Origin: Flagellimonas sediminis
GTDB lineage: Bacteria > Bacteroidota > Bacteroidia > Flavobacteriales > Flavobacteriaceae
DNA: 64,000 nt
NCBI RefSeq assembly: GCF_010500845.1
Contig: NZ_JAAAMI010000006.1
Coordinates: forward strand, 62,001-126,000
Direction of reading: 5' to 3'
Part shown: one piece after another, positions 38,185 through 46,952 of the stretch
How positions within the stretch are numbered: position 1 is the stretch's first letter
Layout: every line of letters starts with the position of its first letter
The notes under the pieces: generated by a model
The model's input: the letters and a program-made list of their open reading frames with translations, nothing else
Database searches by the model: none
What the model was told of the DNA's origin: nothing
Program-made: the position numbers and the translations under genes

Positions 38185-39336
38185 ATGAAAAAAATAAGCA
38201 GAACCTTTATTCAATACTTATTTAAGATGAACTTTCTAAACATTGCCTTTTTAACACTGACCCTTGTGCTATCCTGTAGTTCGGAAAGTTCGGGATCCAA
38301 TGATACACCTATAGACCTTAATTTGGAGATTACCTTGGTCGGGGCCAACAGTAACAATCCCAACGGGGATGGATCAGGCAAGATCCAGGTTTCCGCGTCT
38401 GCCCAAAATGCCGTTCGGTATGCCTTCCGGTTTGATGGGGAAGATTTGGTGGAGAGTGCTTCGGGAACCATAGAGCACACCTTTACTAAAAATGGGGTGA
38501 ACTCCTATTCCATTGTGGCGTGGGCCTACTCAGAAACGGGAGAATTCATTAATAAAACGGTGACTGTCGATGTTTACAGATCCGATGAAGAGTTCGCTAC
38601 TTTGGTCTTTTCCGACGAATTTGAATACGAAGGAAGTCCTGACACCCAAAAATGGCACCATCAGGTCATTCCACCAAACAACGGGAGTTGGCACAATAAC
38701 GAACTACAACATTACACCGACAGACCTGAAAACTCCTTTGCAAGTAATGGTACACTGAAAATACATGCCATAAAAGAGGAGTATACTGCGAGCGGCTCCA
38801 CCAAAGCCTATACTTCCGCTCGATTGAACTCTAAATATGCATTTACCTACGGCCGGGTGGAGGTACGGGCAAAACTTCCCGGTTCTGCAGGTACATGGCC
38901 CGCCATTTGGACCTTGGGAGCCAATGTAAACGAAACCGGCAACTATTTTGGTGACCAATACGGAAGTGTAGGCTGGCCTTTGTGCGGTGAAATCGATATC
39001 ATGGAACAGACGGGTTGGGACAAAAACAGCATTATATCCCATTTTCATTGGGGAGACCTAAACACCCAAGAGTATAAAGATACCGGTGGCGAGACTGCGG
39101 TTTCCAATGCTTCCACTGAGTTCCACATCTATTCCTTGGAATGGGACGCAAGCAGCATGAAAGCCTATGTGGATGACACTTTGGTGTTTGAGTTGCCCAA
39201 TTCCTCGGACAAACCATATAACCATGCCCATTACTTGTTATTGAATATAGCCATGGGTGGTAACTTGGGCGGTGAGGTCCCCGCTAATTTCACACAAGAT
39301 ACCTTTGAAATTGATTACGTGAGAATATACCAATAA
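38185..39336 (+). CDS. GH16 family beta-glucanase (laminarinase-type) lipoprotein
   Basis: 383 residues with a lipoprotein signal (LVLSC). Residues about 40-125 form a PKD/Ig-like linker domain (GDGSGKIQVS...VNSYSIVAWAYSETGE). The rest is a glycoside hydrolase family 16 domain with active-site motif GEIDIMEQTG: Glu269 is the likely nucleophile, Asp271 assists and Glu274 is the acid/base. The bulged E-I-D-I-M-E form is that of laminarinases and lichenases, and VEVRAKLPG and WHNNELQHYTD are also typical. It probably cuts beta-1,3-glucan at the cell surface. The ATG at 38185 is preferred over 38131, since the latter adds 18 residues before the signal and overlaps the hairpin. Last gene of the locus, followed by a terminator. 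Confidence 0.93.
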   Translation: MKKISRTFIQYLFKMNFLNIAFLTLTLVLSCSSESSGSNDTPIDLNLEITLVGANSNNPNGDGSGKIQVSASAQNAVRYAFRFDGEDLVESASGTIEHTFTKNGVNSYSIVAWAYSETGEFINKTVTVDVYRSDEEFATLVFSDEFEYEGSPDTQKWHHQVIPPNNGSWHNNELQHYTDRPENSFASNGTLKIHAIKEEYTASGSTKAYTSARLNSKYAFTYGRVEVRAKLPGSAGTWPAIWTLGANVNETGNYFGDQYGSVGWPLCGEIDIMEQTGWDKNSIISHFHWGDLNTQEYKDTGGETAVSNASTEFHIYSLEWDASSMKAYVDDTLVFELPNSSDKPYNHAHYLLLNIAMGGNLGGEVPANFTQDTFEIDYVRIYQ

Positions 39337-39429
39337 TCATATTGTACAAAACAGGGAAATGGCAGATTATCCGTATCAAGCCCGACGTTCTTGGAACTTA
39401 GTGGTGGTATTGAAGACCCTTTACAAGAT

Positions 39430-39458
39430 GGCTGGAAAATTTATTTCCAGCCTTTTTT
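39430..39458 (+). terminator. Terminator of the beta-glucan locus
   Basis: GGCTGGAAA and TTTCCAGCC form a perfect 9-bp stem with a 5-base loop, followed by six Ts. The T-run reaches the stop codon of the convergent CPXCG gene. Confidence 0.95.
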
Positions 39459-39639
39459 ATTGGCCCAGCTCCCTTGCTTCGAATCCCACCAATTCTTGGT
39501 CATGAAAGGTTGCGGTAACCTCTATGGGGTTGCAACAGACCTCGCAGTCTTCCACATACGTCTGTTTCGTCACCGAGGAATCCAACAAAAATGAAATCTC
39601 TTCCCAACAATAGGGACATTGAAAAAAATGCTCGTACAT
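39457..39639 (-). CDS. CPXCG-motif cysteine-rich protein
   Basis: 60 residues, a small zinc-ribbon-like protein of the Cys_rich_CPXCG (DUF14255) type. The N-terminus has CPYCW, and the second half has CEVCC followed by NPIEVTATF, giving two CxxC pairs for metal binding. No signal peptide is present, so it is cytoplasmic. The function of the family is unknown. It begins 3 bases after the TolC-like gene ends, so it is probably the last gene of the efflux operon, although the family is often found beside unrelated genes. Confidence 0.85.
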   Translation of the reverse strand: MYEHFFQCPYCWEEISFLLDSSVTKQTYVEDCEVCCNPIEVTATFHDQELVGFEARELGQ

Positions 39640-39642
39640 CGC

Positions 39643-40968
39643 CTAAAATTCAACATTGAGCAGTTGACCACTTACCTGCAACATGAACAATTCGGCCAAT
39701 TTTGCGTTATACTTGGCCTGGCTTTTTGCCAACTCGGCATTCAATAGGTTCAATTGGGCCTGTCTGAACTCAATGGAGGTCACCCTGCCCAATTTGTAAC
39801 GTTCGTCCGTACGATTAAAGTTGTTCTGGTTGGTCTGAAGGTTCTTTTCCTGTACCTCCAGCACATATAGTGCATTGGAATAACTGTCCCAAGCATTGCG
39901 AATATCACGCTCCACCTCCAACTCTATCTGCTTTTTCGCAAGTTCTTGGTTCGCATAGTTGATCTTGGCGTTCTTGATACCGGTTATGGTACTGCCACCA
40001 TCAAAAAGGTTCCAGGACAAATTAATGGACCCTGTAACCCCTGTGGATGTGTTTTGCAAGGTGAAAGCCAAGGGACTGTTGTTGTTGGATTCGTTCCAAC
40101 CATACGTACCAGTAAGGCCGATGGTGGGCAAAAAACCGCTTCTGGCCACTTTGATGTTATTATCGCTGATATTGATATCCTTTTCCACAATTTGAAGCCT
40201 AACGTTGTTCATTTTAGCCTCATTGTACATGCTTTCCATTTGTAGGCCCGGAACAAAATTTACGGTGGTATCGGCAACGAAAACTTCCGTGAGGTCCCTG
40301 TTCAAGATTAGATTCAAATCTCGCATGGTATTACGCAACAATTGTCTGGAATTCAACAAGTTGATGCTATCCGTGTTGATGTCCACCTCGGCATTAAGTA
40401 CATCCAACCCAGTATTTTGACCAAATTCAAATTGATATTGGGCTCGTTTAAGTCTATCCTTTGAAATTTCCATGGCCTGTTCCAAGGTATGGGTGTTCTC
40501 GGTCAAACGGGCCACTTCATAATAGACCGAAAACAATTGAAGAATGGTATTCTCTATGGTCTGCCGAACCTGAAGTTCAGTTTGTTGCGACCGCTCTTGA
40601 AAACTTTTATAATTATAATGTCGCCCCAAACCATCAAACAATATATAGTTAACATTTACCGAGGCATTGTACCTTCGGGTCTCCGCACCCTCGGCGGTTC
40701 GGGTATCGCCATTGGCCAAAACCCCCTCGGAGTTCTGCTTGTCAATACTACCCCCAGCATTGGCAGTCACCGTTGGCAAATAGCCCGAATTCAGGATATT
40801 GGCATTGTTGTCCCCAATCAATTTGGTGTTCTTGGCCACTTGAATGCTCAAGTTGTTCTCCAAGACCATGTCTATAGCCTCTTCCTTGGAAAGTACTTGA
40901 TCCTGCGCATGTAGGTAAAGACCAAAAATCAAAAATAAAAGTGCTGTGTAATTATGCCTGTTTTTCAT
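39643..40968 (-). CDS. TolC-family outer-membrane efflux channel
   Basis: 441 residues with a signal peptide (cleavage near LHAQDQ). Two outer-membrane-efflux repeats are seen, each a pair of long coiled helices with a beta segment, typical of TolC/OprM. The C-terminus reads EFRQAQLNLLNAELAKSQAKYNAKLAELFMLQVSGQLL. It forms the trimeric exit duct for the RND pump encoded just upstream on this strand; its ATG shares its first base with the stop of the pump's C-terminal half. With the pump interrupted, expression would depend on read-through of the insertion element or on a promoter inside it. Confidence 0.94.
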   Translation of the reverse strand: MKNRHNYTALLFLIFGLYLHAQDQVLSKEEAIDMVLENNLSIQVAKNTKLIGDNNANILNSGYLPTVTANAGGSIDKQNSEGVLANGDTRTAEGAETRRYNASVNVNYILFDGLGRHYNYKSFQERSQQTELQVRQTIENTILQLFSVYYEVARLTENTHTLEQAMEISKDRLKRAQYQFEFGQNTGLDVLNAEVDINTDSINLLNSRQLLRNTMRDLNLILNRDLTEVFVADTTVNFVPGLQMESMYNEAKMNNVRLQIVEKDINISDNNIKVARSGFLPTIGLTGTYGWNESNNNSPLAFTLQNTSTGVTGSINLSWNLFDGGSTITGIKNAKINYANQELAKKQIELEVERDIRNAWDSYSNALYVLEVQEKNLQTNQNNFNRTDERYKLGRVTSIEFRQAQLNLLNAELAKSQAKYNAKLAELFMLQVSGQLLNVEF

Positions 40969-42634
40969 TATCGTGAGGTCTCTTCTTCAATTGAAGTTCC
41001 GTGTTTTTCAGTATCCATTCCATTTTGGCTTGGAGCATTGTCGCTGGGCAAACTCTCCCTTTCCAACAAATCCTCTTCATCCCGTTCCCTAATGGCGCGC
41101 TCTACCTCCTCCGGTGTCACTTTTTCGCCGGTCCACAATCTTTTTGCCACAACTTTTACGCTGTTTCCAAAGGATAGGAACAGTGGTAGCATGAGCAAAG
41201 TGAGTATAGTAGCAAATGCGATTCCATAGGCAATGGAAATGGCCATAGGTTTTAAAAACTGGGCCTGTCTGCTTCTTTCCAAAAGCAACGGTGCCAAACC
41301 AGCAATGGTGGTGGCCGAAGTTAAAAAGATGGCCCTAAAACGGGAACGACCAGCTTCGTAAAGGGCCTCATCGAACTTTAGACCATTTCTGAGGTTGATG
41401 TTGAACTTACCGATCAACACCAATCCGTCGTTCACCATGATCCCGATCAAGGCAATGATACCCAACATGGACAATATATTGATGGGGAAACCATGGATCC
41501 AATGGCCCCAAGCCACAGCCGTTAAACTGAAGGGCACCAAAAGAATCAACAGTAACGGTTGACTTATGCTCCTAAAGGTGAAGGCTATGGTAATGAAAAT
41601 AAGGAACAGTACAATGAGCCCCACAAATTTTAGTGAACCAAACAACTTATTAAATTCCCTATTCTGGCCTTCATAGGAAGGGGTAATGGAGGGATATTTG
41701 GATACGATTTCGGGCATTACCTCATTCCTGATCCAAGCCATGGCATCGGTACCACTGGTAGTTTCAGGATTGGTCAAATCAGAAGATACTTGGATTTCCC
41801 TTCTTCCATCCAAGTGGTTGATGGCCACATCCCCACGTTCAATGGTGTAGTTGGCAATTTCGATAAGGGGAATACGGTCACCGTTGGGTGCCACAATGCG
41901 CATTTCGTCCAAATCGGTAATGGAAGATCGGTTCTCACGATCATAGCGAACCCAAACCCGTATTTCATCCTGTCCTCGTTGGAATCGCTGTGCCTGGGTA
42001 CCGAAGAAACCAGCCCTTACTTGGTTCATAACGGTTCTTAGATCCAATCCCAATAAGTAGGCATTTTCCTTGAGTTGTAACCGAATTTCCTTGATACCTG
42101 CTGGATCGTTATCCGTAACATCCTTCAAGGTGGCATTGTTGAGCATAATCTGTTTCAACTCCTCCTTGGCAGCTTTTAATTCTGCAATATTGTTGCCCAA
42201 AAGGGAAACAGAAACCGGGCTTCCGCCAAAATTTCCACCGGAACCATAGATCAAACTCTCCACGCCGATTACGGGACCTACGAGTTCCCTTAACCTTCCT
42301 GTGACCATATCAGAACGAATACCATCAGGTCTTTCCTCTCCAGGTAATAGATTAATTTGCAATCTTGCAGTTGAAGATCCTGGGCCCAAATTTTTGATCA
42401 TGTTCAAGAAAAGCTTTTTATCCATGCCCTTCAGGTATTTCTCCGATAGTTCATCATTTACGATGTGGGCCTTTTCCTGTATCAAGCTGATAATGGAATC
42501 AGTCACCTTTTCATTGGTTCCGTTCGGCATACGAAGTTGAATTGTGACCTGGTCACTGGCAACCATAGGGAAGAAAGAAGTACGAACAATCCCTCCCCCA
42601 ATGGATCCAAAGGTGAGCACCAAGGCCATAAAGA
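40968..42634 (-). pseudogene. RND (HAE1) efflux pump, C-terminal half (gene interrupted by IS)
   Basis: Encodes the second half of a hydrophobe/amphiphile RND permease, 552 residues from the break: from within TM7 (ALVLTFGSIGGGIVRTSFFP), through the second periplasmic loop, to TM12, then a hydrophilic acidic tail (SDNAPSQNGMDTEK). TM10 has the conserved GIMVNDGLVLIGK. The reading frame is open into the insertion sequence, with a TTG at 42647 as the only start-like codon near the break. Removing the IS and one target copy joins it in frame to 44051-45685. Confidence 0.93.
42627..42634. repeat. Left target-site duplication of the IS (CATAAAGA)
   Basis: CATAAAGA next to the left end of the element, identical to 44051-44058. 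Confidence 0.93.
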
Positions 42635-42701
42635 GGATCAATCTCAAAAGTTGTGTGTGGATTGAAATAGGAGTTCGATCTTTGCAAGAAAACGATCAGC
42701 A

Positions 42702-43055
42702 TTGGAATTATCCTCGGACCTATTAAAGTTTATACTGCCTGAAGTATTAACGACACATTTTGACCTAGTCTCCCATAAAACGGAAGAGGGTACGCTCCAT
42801 CTATATTTTGAAGAAAAGAAGGACACCCCTAAAGAAGAAAAACATCGCATTTTAATAGCCCATGGCTTTCATAGGGAGATCGTTGTCCAGGACTTTCCAT
42901 TAAGGGGAAAGTCAGTTTATCTCCACATCAAGCGGCGGCGTTGGCTTGATAAGCGCACCAACGATATAGTGCAAAGAGATTGGGATCTGGTAGCACAGGG
43001 AACACGAATGACCGTCGAGTTCGCTGCTTTTTTAAAAGTACTTGGTCGATACTAA
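42702..43055 (+). CDS. Transposase N-terminal ORF of the IS
   Basis: 117 residues, starting at a TTG (no ATG or GTG is available in the frame, which is open from 42666). It has a zinc-poor, basic DNA-binding-like part with LRGKSVYLHIKRRRW and ends GTRMTVEFAAFLKVLGRY. It matches in position and size the separate N-terminal region protein that accompanies ISAon1-like transposases. The stop at 43053-43055 overlaps the start of the second ORF by 14 bases. Confidence 0.85.
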   Translation: MELSSDLLKFILPEVLTTHFDLVSHKTEEGTLHLYFEEKKDTPKEEKHRILIAHGFHREIVVQDFPLRGKSVYLHIKRRRWLDKRTNDIVQRDWDLVAQGTRMTVEFAAFLKVLGRY

Positions 43056-44028
43056 GGCTTCGGATTGCCGAACCATAGGCCATTTCTATGGGGTCGACGG
43101 AAAAAAACTCCAGCGCCAGTACAAGGATTATCTGAGCGATTTTAAGGACTGGGAACAAAAGGGACATGCCAAACAATGGCTCATCTTTTCCAAAAATATG
43201 GGACCTTACCTGTCCATTGACGAAACGGCACTGTCCAAGGGTGAGCTCTATACAATTATCACCAACAAAAGGGCCAAGGGCAAAAAAGGGTCCATAGTGG
43301 CCATATTTTCCGGCACCAAGGTGGAACCTATCATAGAACAACTAATGAAAATCTCCGCCAAGGAAAGGGCCAAGGTCAAGGAAATCACCCTGGATATGGC
43401 AAACTCCATGAAGACCATCGCCAAAAAATGCTTCCCTAAAGCTGTACAGGTCACCGATCGCTTCCATGTACAGAAACTGGCACTGGAGGCCCTTCAGGAT
43501 ATCCGGGTCAAACACAGATGGGAGGCCATAGACCTGGAGAACGAACAGATCAAACAGGCCAGGGCAAGGAACAGGACGTTCCTCCCAAAAGAATTCAGCA
43601 ATGGGGATACAAGAAAGCAACTGTTGGCCAGAAGCAGGTACTTACTGTACAAGGCCCCGAATAACTGGACGGAGAACCAATCCGAAAGAAGCAAAATATT
43701 GTTTGCCCATTATCCCGATATAAAGGTCGCATTCGACCTGGTCCAAGGGCTAAGGAGCATATTCGACACGGCAACCTCCATAGAGACCGCCTACACAAAA
43801 CTGGCACATTGGTACAAGGATGTGGAAAATACGGGATTTAGGGCATTCAACACCATGGCAAACACGATATCCCTCAACTACAGATCTATCCTGAACTATT
43901 TTATAAACAGAAGCACGAACGCTTCAGCAGAATCCTTTAATGCAAAAATAAAGGCTTTTAGAGCGCAATTCAGAGGAGTCAAAAACACAGAATTCTTCCT
44001 ATTCAGGCTAACTACGATATTTGCATAA
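43042..44028 (+). CDS. ISL3-like DDE transposase (catalytic ORF)
   Basis: 328 residues, the RNase H-like catalytic domain. Candidate triad: Asp in YLSIDETALS, Asp in VQVTDRFHVQKLALEAL and Glu in NASAESFNAKIK, the ISL3-type order and spacing. It lies in the +1 frame relative to the upstream ORF, open from 43036, with a TTG start at 43042. A full transposase would therefore need a +1 ribosomal shift in the short overlap or separate, coupled translation. It looks intact and ends 22 bases before the right end of the element. Confidence 0.92.
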   Translation: MVDTKASDCRTIGHFYGVDGKKLQRQYKDYLSDFKDWEQKGHAKQWLIFSKNMGPYLSIDETALSKGELYTIITNKRAKGKKGSIVAIFSGTKVEPIIEQLMKISAKERAKVKEITLDMANSMKTIAKKCFPKAVQVTDRFHVQKLALEALQDIRVKHRWEAIDLENEQIKQARARNRTFLPKEFSNGDTRKQLLARSRYLLYKAPNNWTENQSERSKILFAHYPDIKVAFDLVQGLRSIFDTATSIETAYTKLAHWYKDVENTGFRAFNTMANTISLNYRSILNYFINRSTNASAESFNAKIKAFRAQFRGVKNTEFFLFRLTTIFA

Positions 44029-45685
44029 ACACAACAATTGTTCCTGATCCCATAAAGAATAAGGCGAACGTCAATACTTTATATTGCAGGGCAAACCTGA
44101 GAGCAGGTCCATACAACTTGTCGCGCATAAACGCCATGAAATCGTCCCCTATTTTGTTGATGACACGCAATTTGGCAAAAACCTTTGCAATCCCTTTCTT
44201 GGGTTTATCATCCAGTTTGTGCAATGCCTTGGAATGGGCCAAGTGGGCAGGAAGAATAAGCAGTGCTTCTACCAATGAAACAATCAATGTCAAGATAACG
44301 ATTACTGAAACTTCCCCGAAAAATTCCCCTATACCACTATCCAAGAACAAAAAAATGGAAAATGCTAAAATAGTGGTGATGATAGCCGAAAGAATAGGCG
44401 GTATCACCTCCATGGTTCCTTCAATGGCGGCCTGAACCGGAGGTTTACCATCTTCATAATGCTGATAGATATTCTCGGCGATCACAATTCCGTCATCCAC
44501 CAAAATACCGATTACAATGATCATCCCAAACAAAGACAACACATTGATGGTCACATCAAACATAGGTGCAAAGATGAACATTCCCAAAAACGCAATAGGA
44601 AGTCCGAATGCCACCCAAAATGCTAATCTAGTATTTAAAAACAAAGACAGGAACAACAATACTAATAAGATTCCTTGAACAGCATTTTTACCTAATAACT
44701 CTGTTCTTTGATTTAAAGTAACAGATCGATCATCTACCAAATCTAGTTGTACATTGGTGTATTTTTCATTGAATTGTTTAATGTAGTCTTTTACATTATC
44801 AGCAGATTTTATTAAATCTTCCGTGTTAGTACTCGTTATGGTAATGTTGACCGCCAGTTCCCCGTTAAAGTATGAGGCATTCGGTGTTTCAGAAAAGCGG
44901 TCACGGATGGTGGCCACATCTTTCAAACGAACAGTACGGCCTTCACTATCCCCGCGTACCACAATATTGGAAAGTTCATCCCCAAAATAGGAACGGTTAT
45001 TGGCCCGGATCAAATATTCCTCGGTATCGGTCTTGATGTTACCCCCGGTAACCAAAATATTATGGTTGGCCACAGCTAGCGAAACTTCGTTGAAGGAGAG
45101 ATTGTAGGCCAAAAGTCTGTTCTCGTCCACGGCAATTTCAATTTCTTCATCCGGATACCCATCGATCTGAATTTGGGAAATACCATCGATGGCCCTTAGG
45201 TCATTCTCTATTTGACGCCCGATCTGTTTCAGGGTAGCCAGTGGAATATCCTTCCCGCTAATGGCAAAACTGATGGTGGGTCGGGAGGCCTCTAATTTGG
45301 CCACGATAAGAGGTTCCATTCCGGTTGGAAAGGTCGGCACACGGTCCACTGCATTTTTTACTTCCAAAAGCATGAAATCCACTTCCCTGCCCTTTTCAAT
45401 CTCAACATTGATGGATCCACTGTTTTCACGAGAGGTAGAAGTCACCCGCTCCACGCCTTCCAAACCTTTCAGGTTGTCCTCGATCTTCAATACAATACCC
45501 TCTTCAATTTCTTGCGGGGACGCACCGGGATAGGTAATGGTAATCAGGATATTCTTGGATTCCGATAACGGAAAAAATGAGGATTTTAAGGAGAGCATCC
45601 CCACGATTCCGAACACGATGAACGCCAATATAAAAATATTGACGGCCATGTGGTACTTTATAAAATAGGAAATGACCTTTCTCAC
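44012..45685 (-). pseudogene. RND (HAE1) efflux pump, N-terminal half (gene interrupted by IS)
   Basis: First 545 residues of the pump: TM1, the first periplasmic porter loop, TM2-TM6 with the proton-relay motif GILVDDGIVIAENIY in TM4, and the start of TM7 (LTFALFFM). The frame then runs into the IS and gains twelve foreign residues before a stop at 44012. With the C-terminal half (40968-42634) it would make a protein of about 1,097 residues, the normal size for this family. Its start overlaps the adaptor gene stop by 4 bases (ATGA-type overlap), so the two were translated together. RND pumps of this kind export drugs, detergents and other toxic amphiphiles. Confidence 0.93.
44051..44058. repeat. 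Right target-site duplication of the IS (CATAAAGA)
   Basis: CATAAAGA directly after the right end of the element, identical to 42627-42634. Confidence 0.93.
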
Positions 45686-46806
45686 GGCTGGGCAGTTTTA
45701 TTGTACACTTTCACCAACATGCCCGCATAGGCCCCGGACAATGGCCTGGAAACGATCACCTCCCCATCGGGAACATTTTTGAGCACCACGGTCTTGTCCG
45801 TAAAATAAACGGGGTCCACGTACATCAAATCGAGAATGGAGTCCTTCACCACAAAGATTTGGTCGTTGTCCAATAGCAGGGAACGGTTAATTTCAATAGC
45901 GTTGGCTTCTTCCCTAGCCTCAAGACTAGCCTCCAGATATTGGCCTTCTTTCAGGTCTGCACCATCTACCTCTATAGCCACTGTAATCGTTTGTGAACCT
46001 TGGTCCACCCTTCCATTTACACGTGTAACCTTGCCGGTATATGTATTGGTTTTGTCCAAGTTGTGGAGTTCCACTTCCTTGCCCACTTTTAAGAAATCGC
46101 CATAGGTTTTACTCACGGAAACTTCCAATTCGTATTCCCCTGTGTTGATGAACTCTCCCAGTTTTTGTCCTGAGCGGATCAAAGTACCTTCGGTAACCAA
46201 GGCTTCAGTAAGCACTCCGTTAAAAGGAGCGGAAATGATATATTTTGATAGACGTTGTTCCAAATTTTTAACCGCGTAGTAGTTGGATATAATTCCCCTA
46301 CCCGTAATGAAGAACTTCTCCTTTTCCGAACCCATTTCAGGTAAGGCCGGGGTAGTTTTTTCCATGTCAAAGCTATTGAGGTAGGTTTGCCATTTGGGAT
46401 AGATTTCAGGATAATCCAACCGCAAATCGGGCATAATGGATGTAAGCAAGTTGTACAAGGTACTCTTCGCCGATTGTACTGAGGCATAATATTCGTCGGA
46501 GTCGATGCGGATCAAGGTCTGCCCTGCCGTATATTCCTGTCCACTTCGAAATAGCTTACTGCCCGGTCTAAATACACCTTGCACCTCGGAGTATAGTTCC
46601 ACCCGCTTTTTGGCCTTCAAGTTTCCATTGGCCGGAACCACTAGCGGAATTGTTTTGTTCTTTACGGTATCTACAAAAACGGTCTTTACCACTTTAGGGG
46701 ACTGTGGCCTTCTATTGTCCTTGCTACCAGCGATAATGCCTGCAAAATACAGGGATGCCAAAATGAGGAAGCCGCCTAATACAGCCGAAATGATGAGCTT
46801 TCGCAT
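45682..46806 (-). CDS. RND efflux periplasmic adaptor (membrane-fusion) protein
   Basis: 374 residues. N-terminal membrane anchor or uncleaved signal (about 5-28), then beta-barrel, lipoyl-like and alpha-hairpin regions typical of HlyD/AcrA adaptors (GQTLIRIDSDEYYASVQSA; ISAPFNGVLTEALVTEGTLIRSGQKLGEF). It links the inner-membrane pump to the TolC-type channel. First gene of the efflux operon. It is likely still expressed in full from its own promoter, but its pump is broken by the IS. Confidence 0.93.
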   Translation of the reverse strand: MRKLIISAVLGGFLILASLYFAGIIAGSKDNRRPQSPKVVKTVFVDTVKNKTIPLVVPANGNLKAKKRVELYSEVQGVFRPGSKLFRSGQEYTAGQTLIRIDSDEYYASVQSAKSTLYNLLTSIMPDLRLDYPEIYPKWQTYLNSFDMEKTTPALPEMGSEKEKFFITGRGIISNYYAVKNLEQRLSKYIISAPFNGVLTEALVTEGTLIRSGQKLGEFINTGEYELEVSVSKTYGDFLKVGKEVELHNLDKTNTYTGKVTRVNGRVDQGSQTITVAIEVDGADLKEGQYLEASLEAREEANAIEINRSLLLDNDQIFVVKDSILDLMYVDPVYFTDKTVVLKNVPDGEVIVSRPLSGAYAGMLVKVYNKTAQP

Positions 46807-46828
46807 GGGTCAGTTGATTTAGTCGTTG

Positions 46829-46836
46829 CAAAACTA
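46829..46836 (-). promoter_or_regulatory. Possible -7 element of the efflux operon
   Basis: Reads TAGTTTTG on the minus strand (TAnnTTTG), 22 bases before the adaptor start. No -33 TTG is seen. Confidence 0.45.
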
Positions 46837-46895
46837 TTCGCTACATTCTTTGAAAAGGTTAAAGAAATCCTAAATTGTTCGCTAAACACCTGAAA

Positions 46896-46924
46896 CAAAA
46901 ATGGGGATACATCCCTGTATCCCC
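46896..46924 (-). terminator. Terminator of the LRR-protein gene
   Basis: GGGGATACA and TGTATCCCC form a perfect 9-bp stem with a 4-base loop. On the minus strand it is followed by ATTTTTG. Confidence 0.88.
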
Positions 46925-46952
46925 AAACCAAACAAACTAAAGTAATAACTAA

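Larger units (their letters stand above)
42635..44050 (+). mobile_element. ISL3-like insertion sequence, 1,416 bp
   Basis: Both ends begin with GGATCA (left at 42635; right end, on the minus strand, at 44050). Aligned end to end, 16 of the first 22 bases match: positions 1-6, 11-13 and 16-22. The latter block is GTTGTGT. The element is flanked by the 8-bp duplication CATAAAGA. Terminal GG, imperfect inverted repeats and an 8-bp duplication are the known pattern of the ISL3 family. It carries two overlapping transposase frames, an arrangement seen in ISAon1-type elements of Bacteroidota. The ends and the target copies are undamaged, so the insertion looks recent. Confidence 0.94.

Noticed and set aside
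39391-39594. Plus-strand open frame after GH16
   Set aside because: It runs through the terminator and antisense to the CPXCG gene and has no protein features.
43028-43034. TTTTTTA heptamer as a -1 frameshift site joining the transposase ORFs
   Set aside because: The codon phase of the heptamer is right, but a -1 shift leads into a frame other than that of the second ORF, which is +1.
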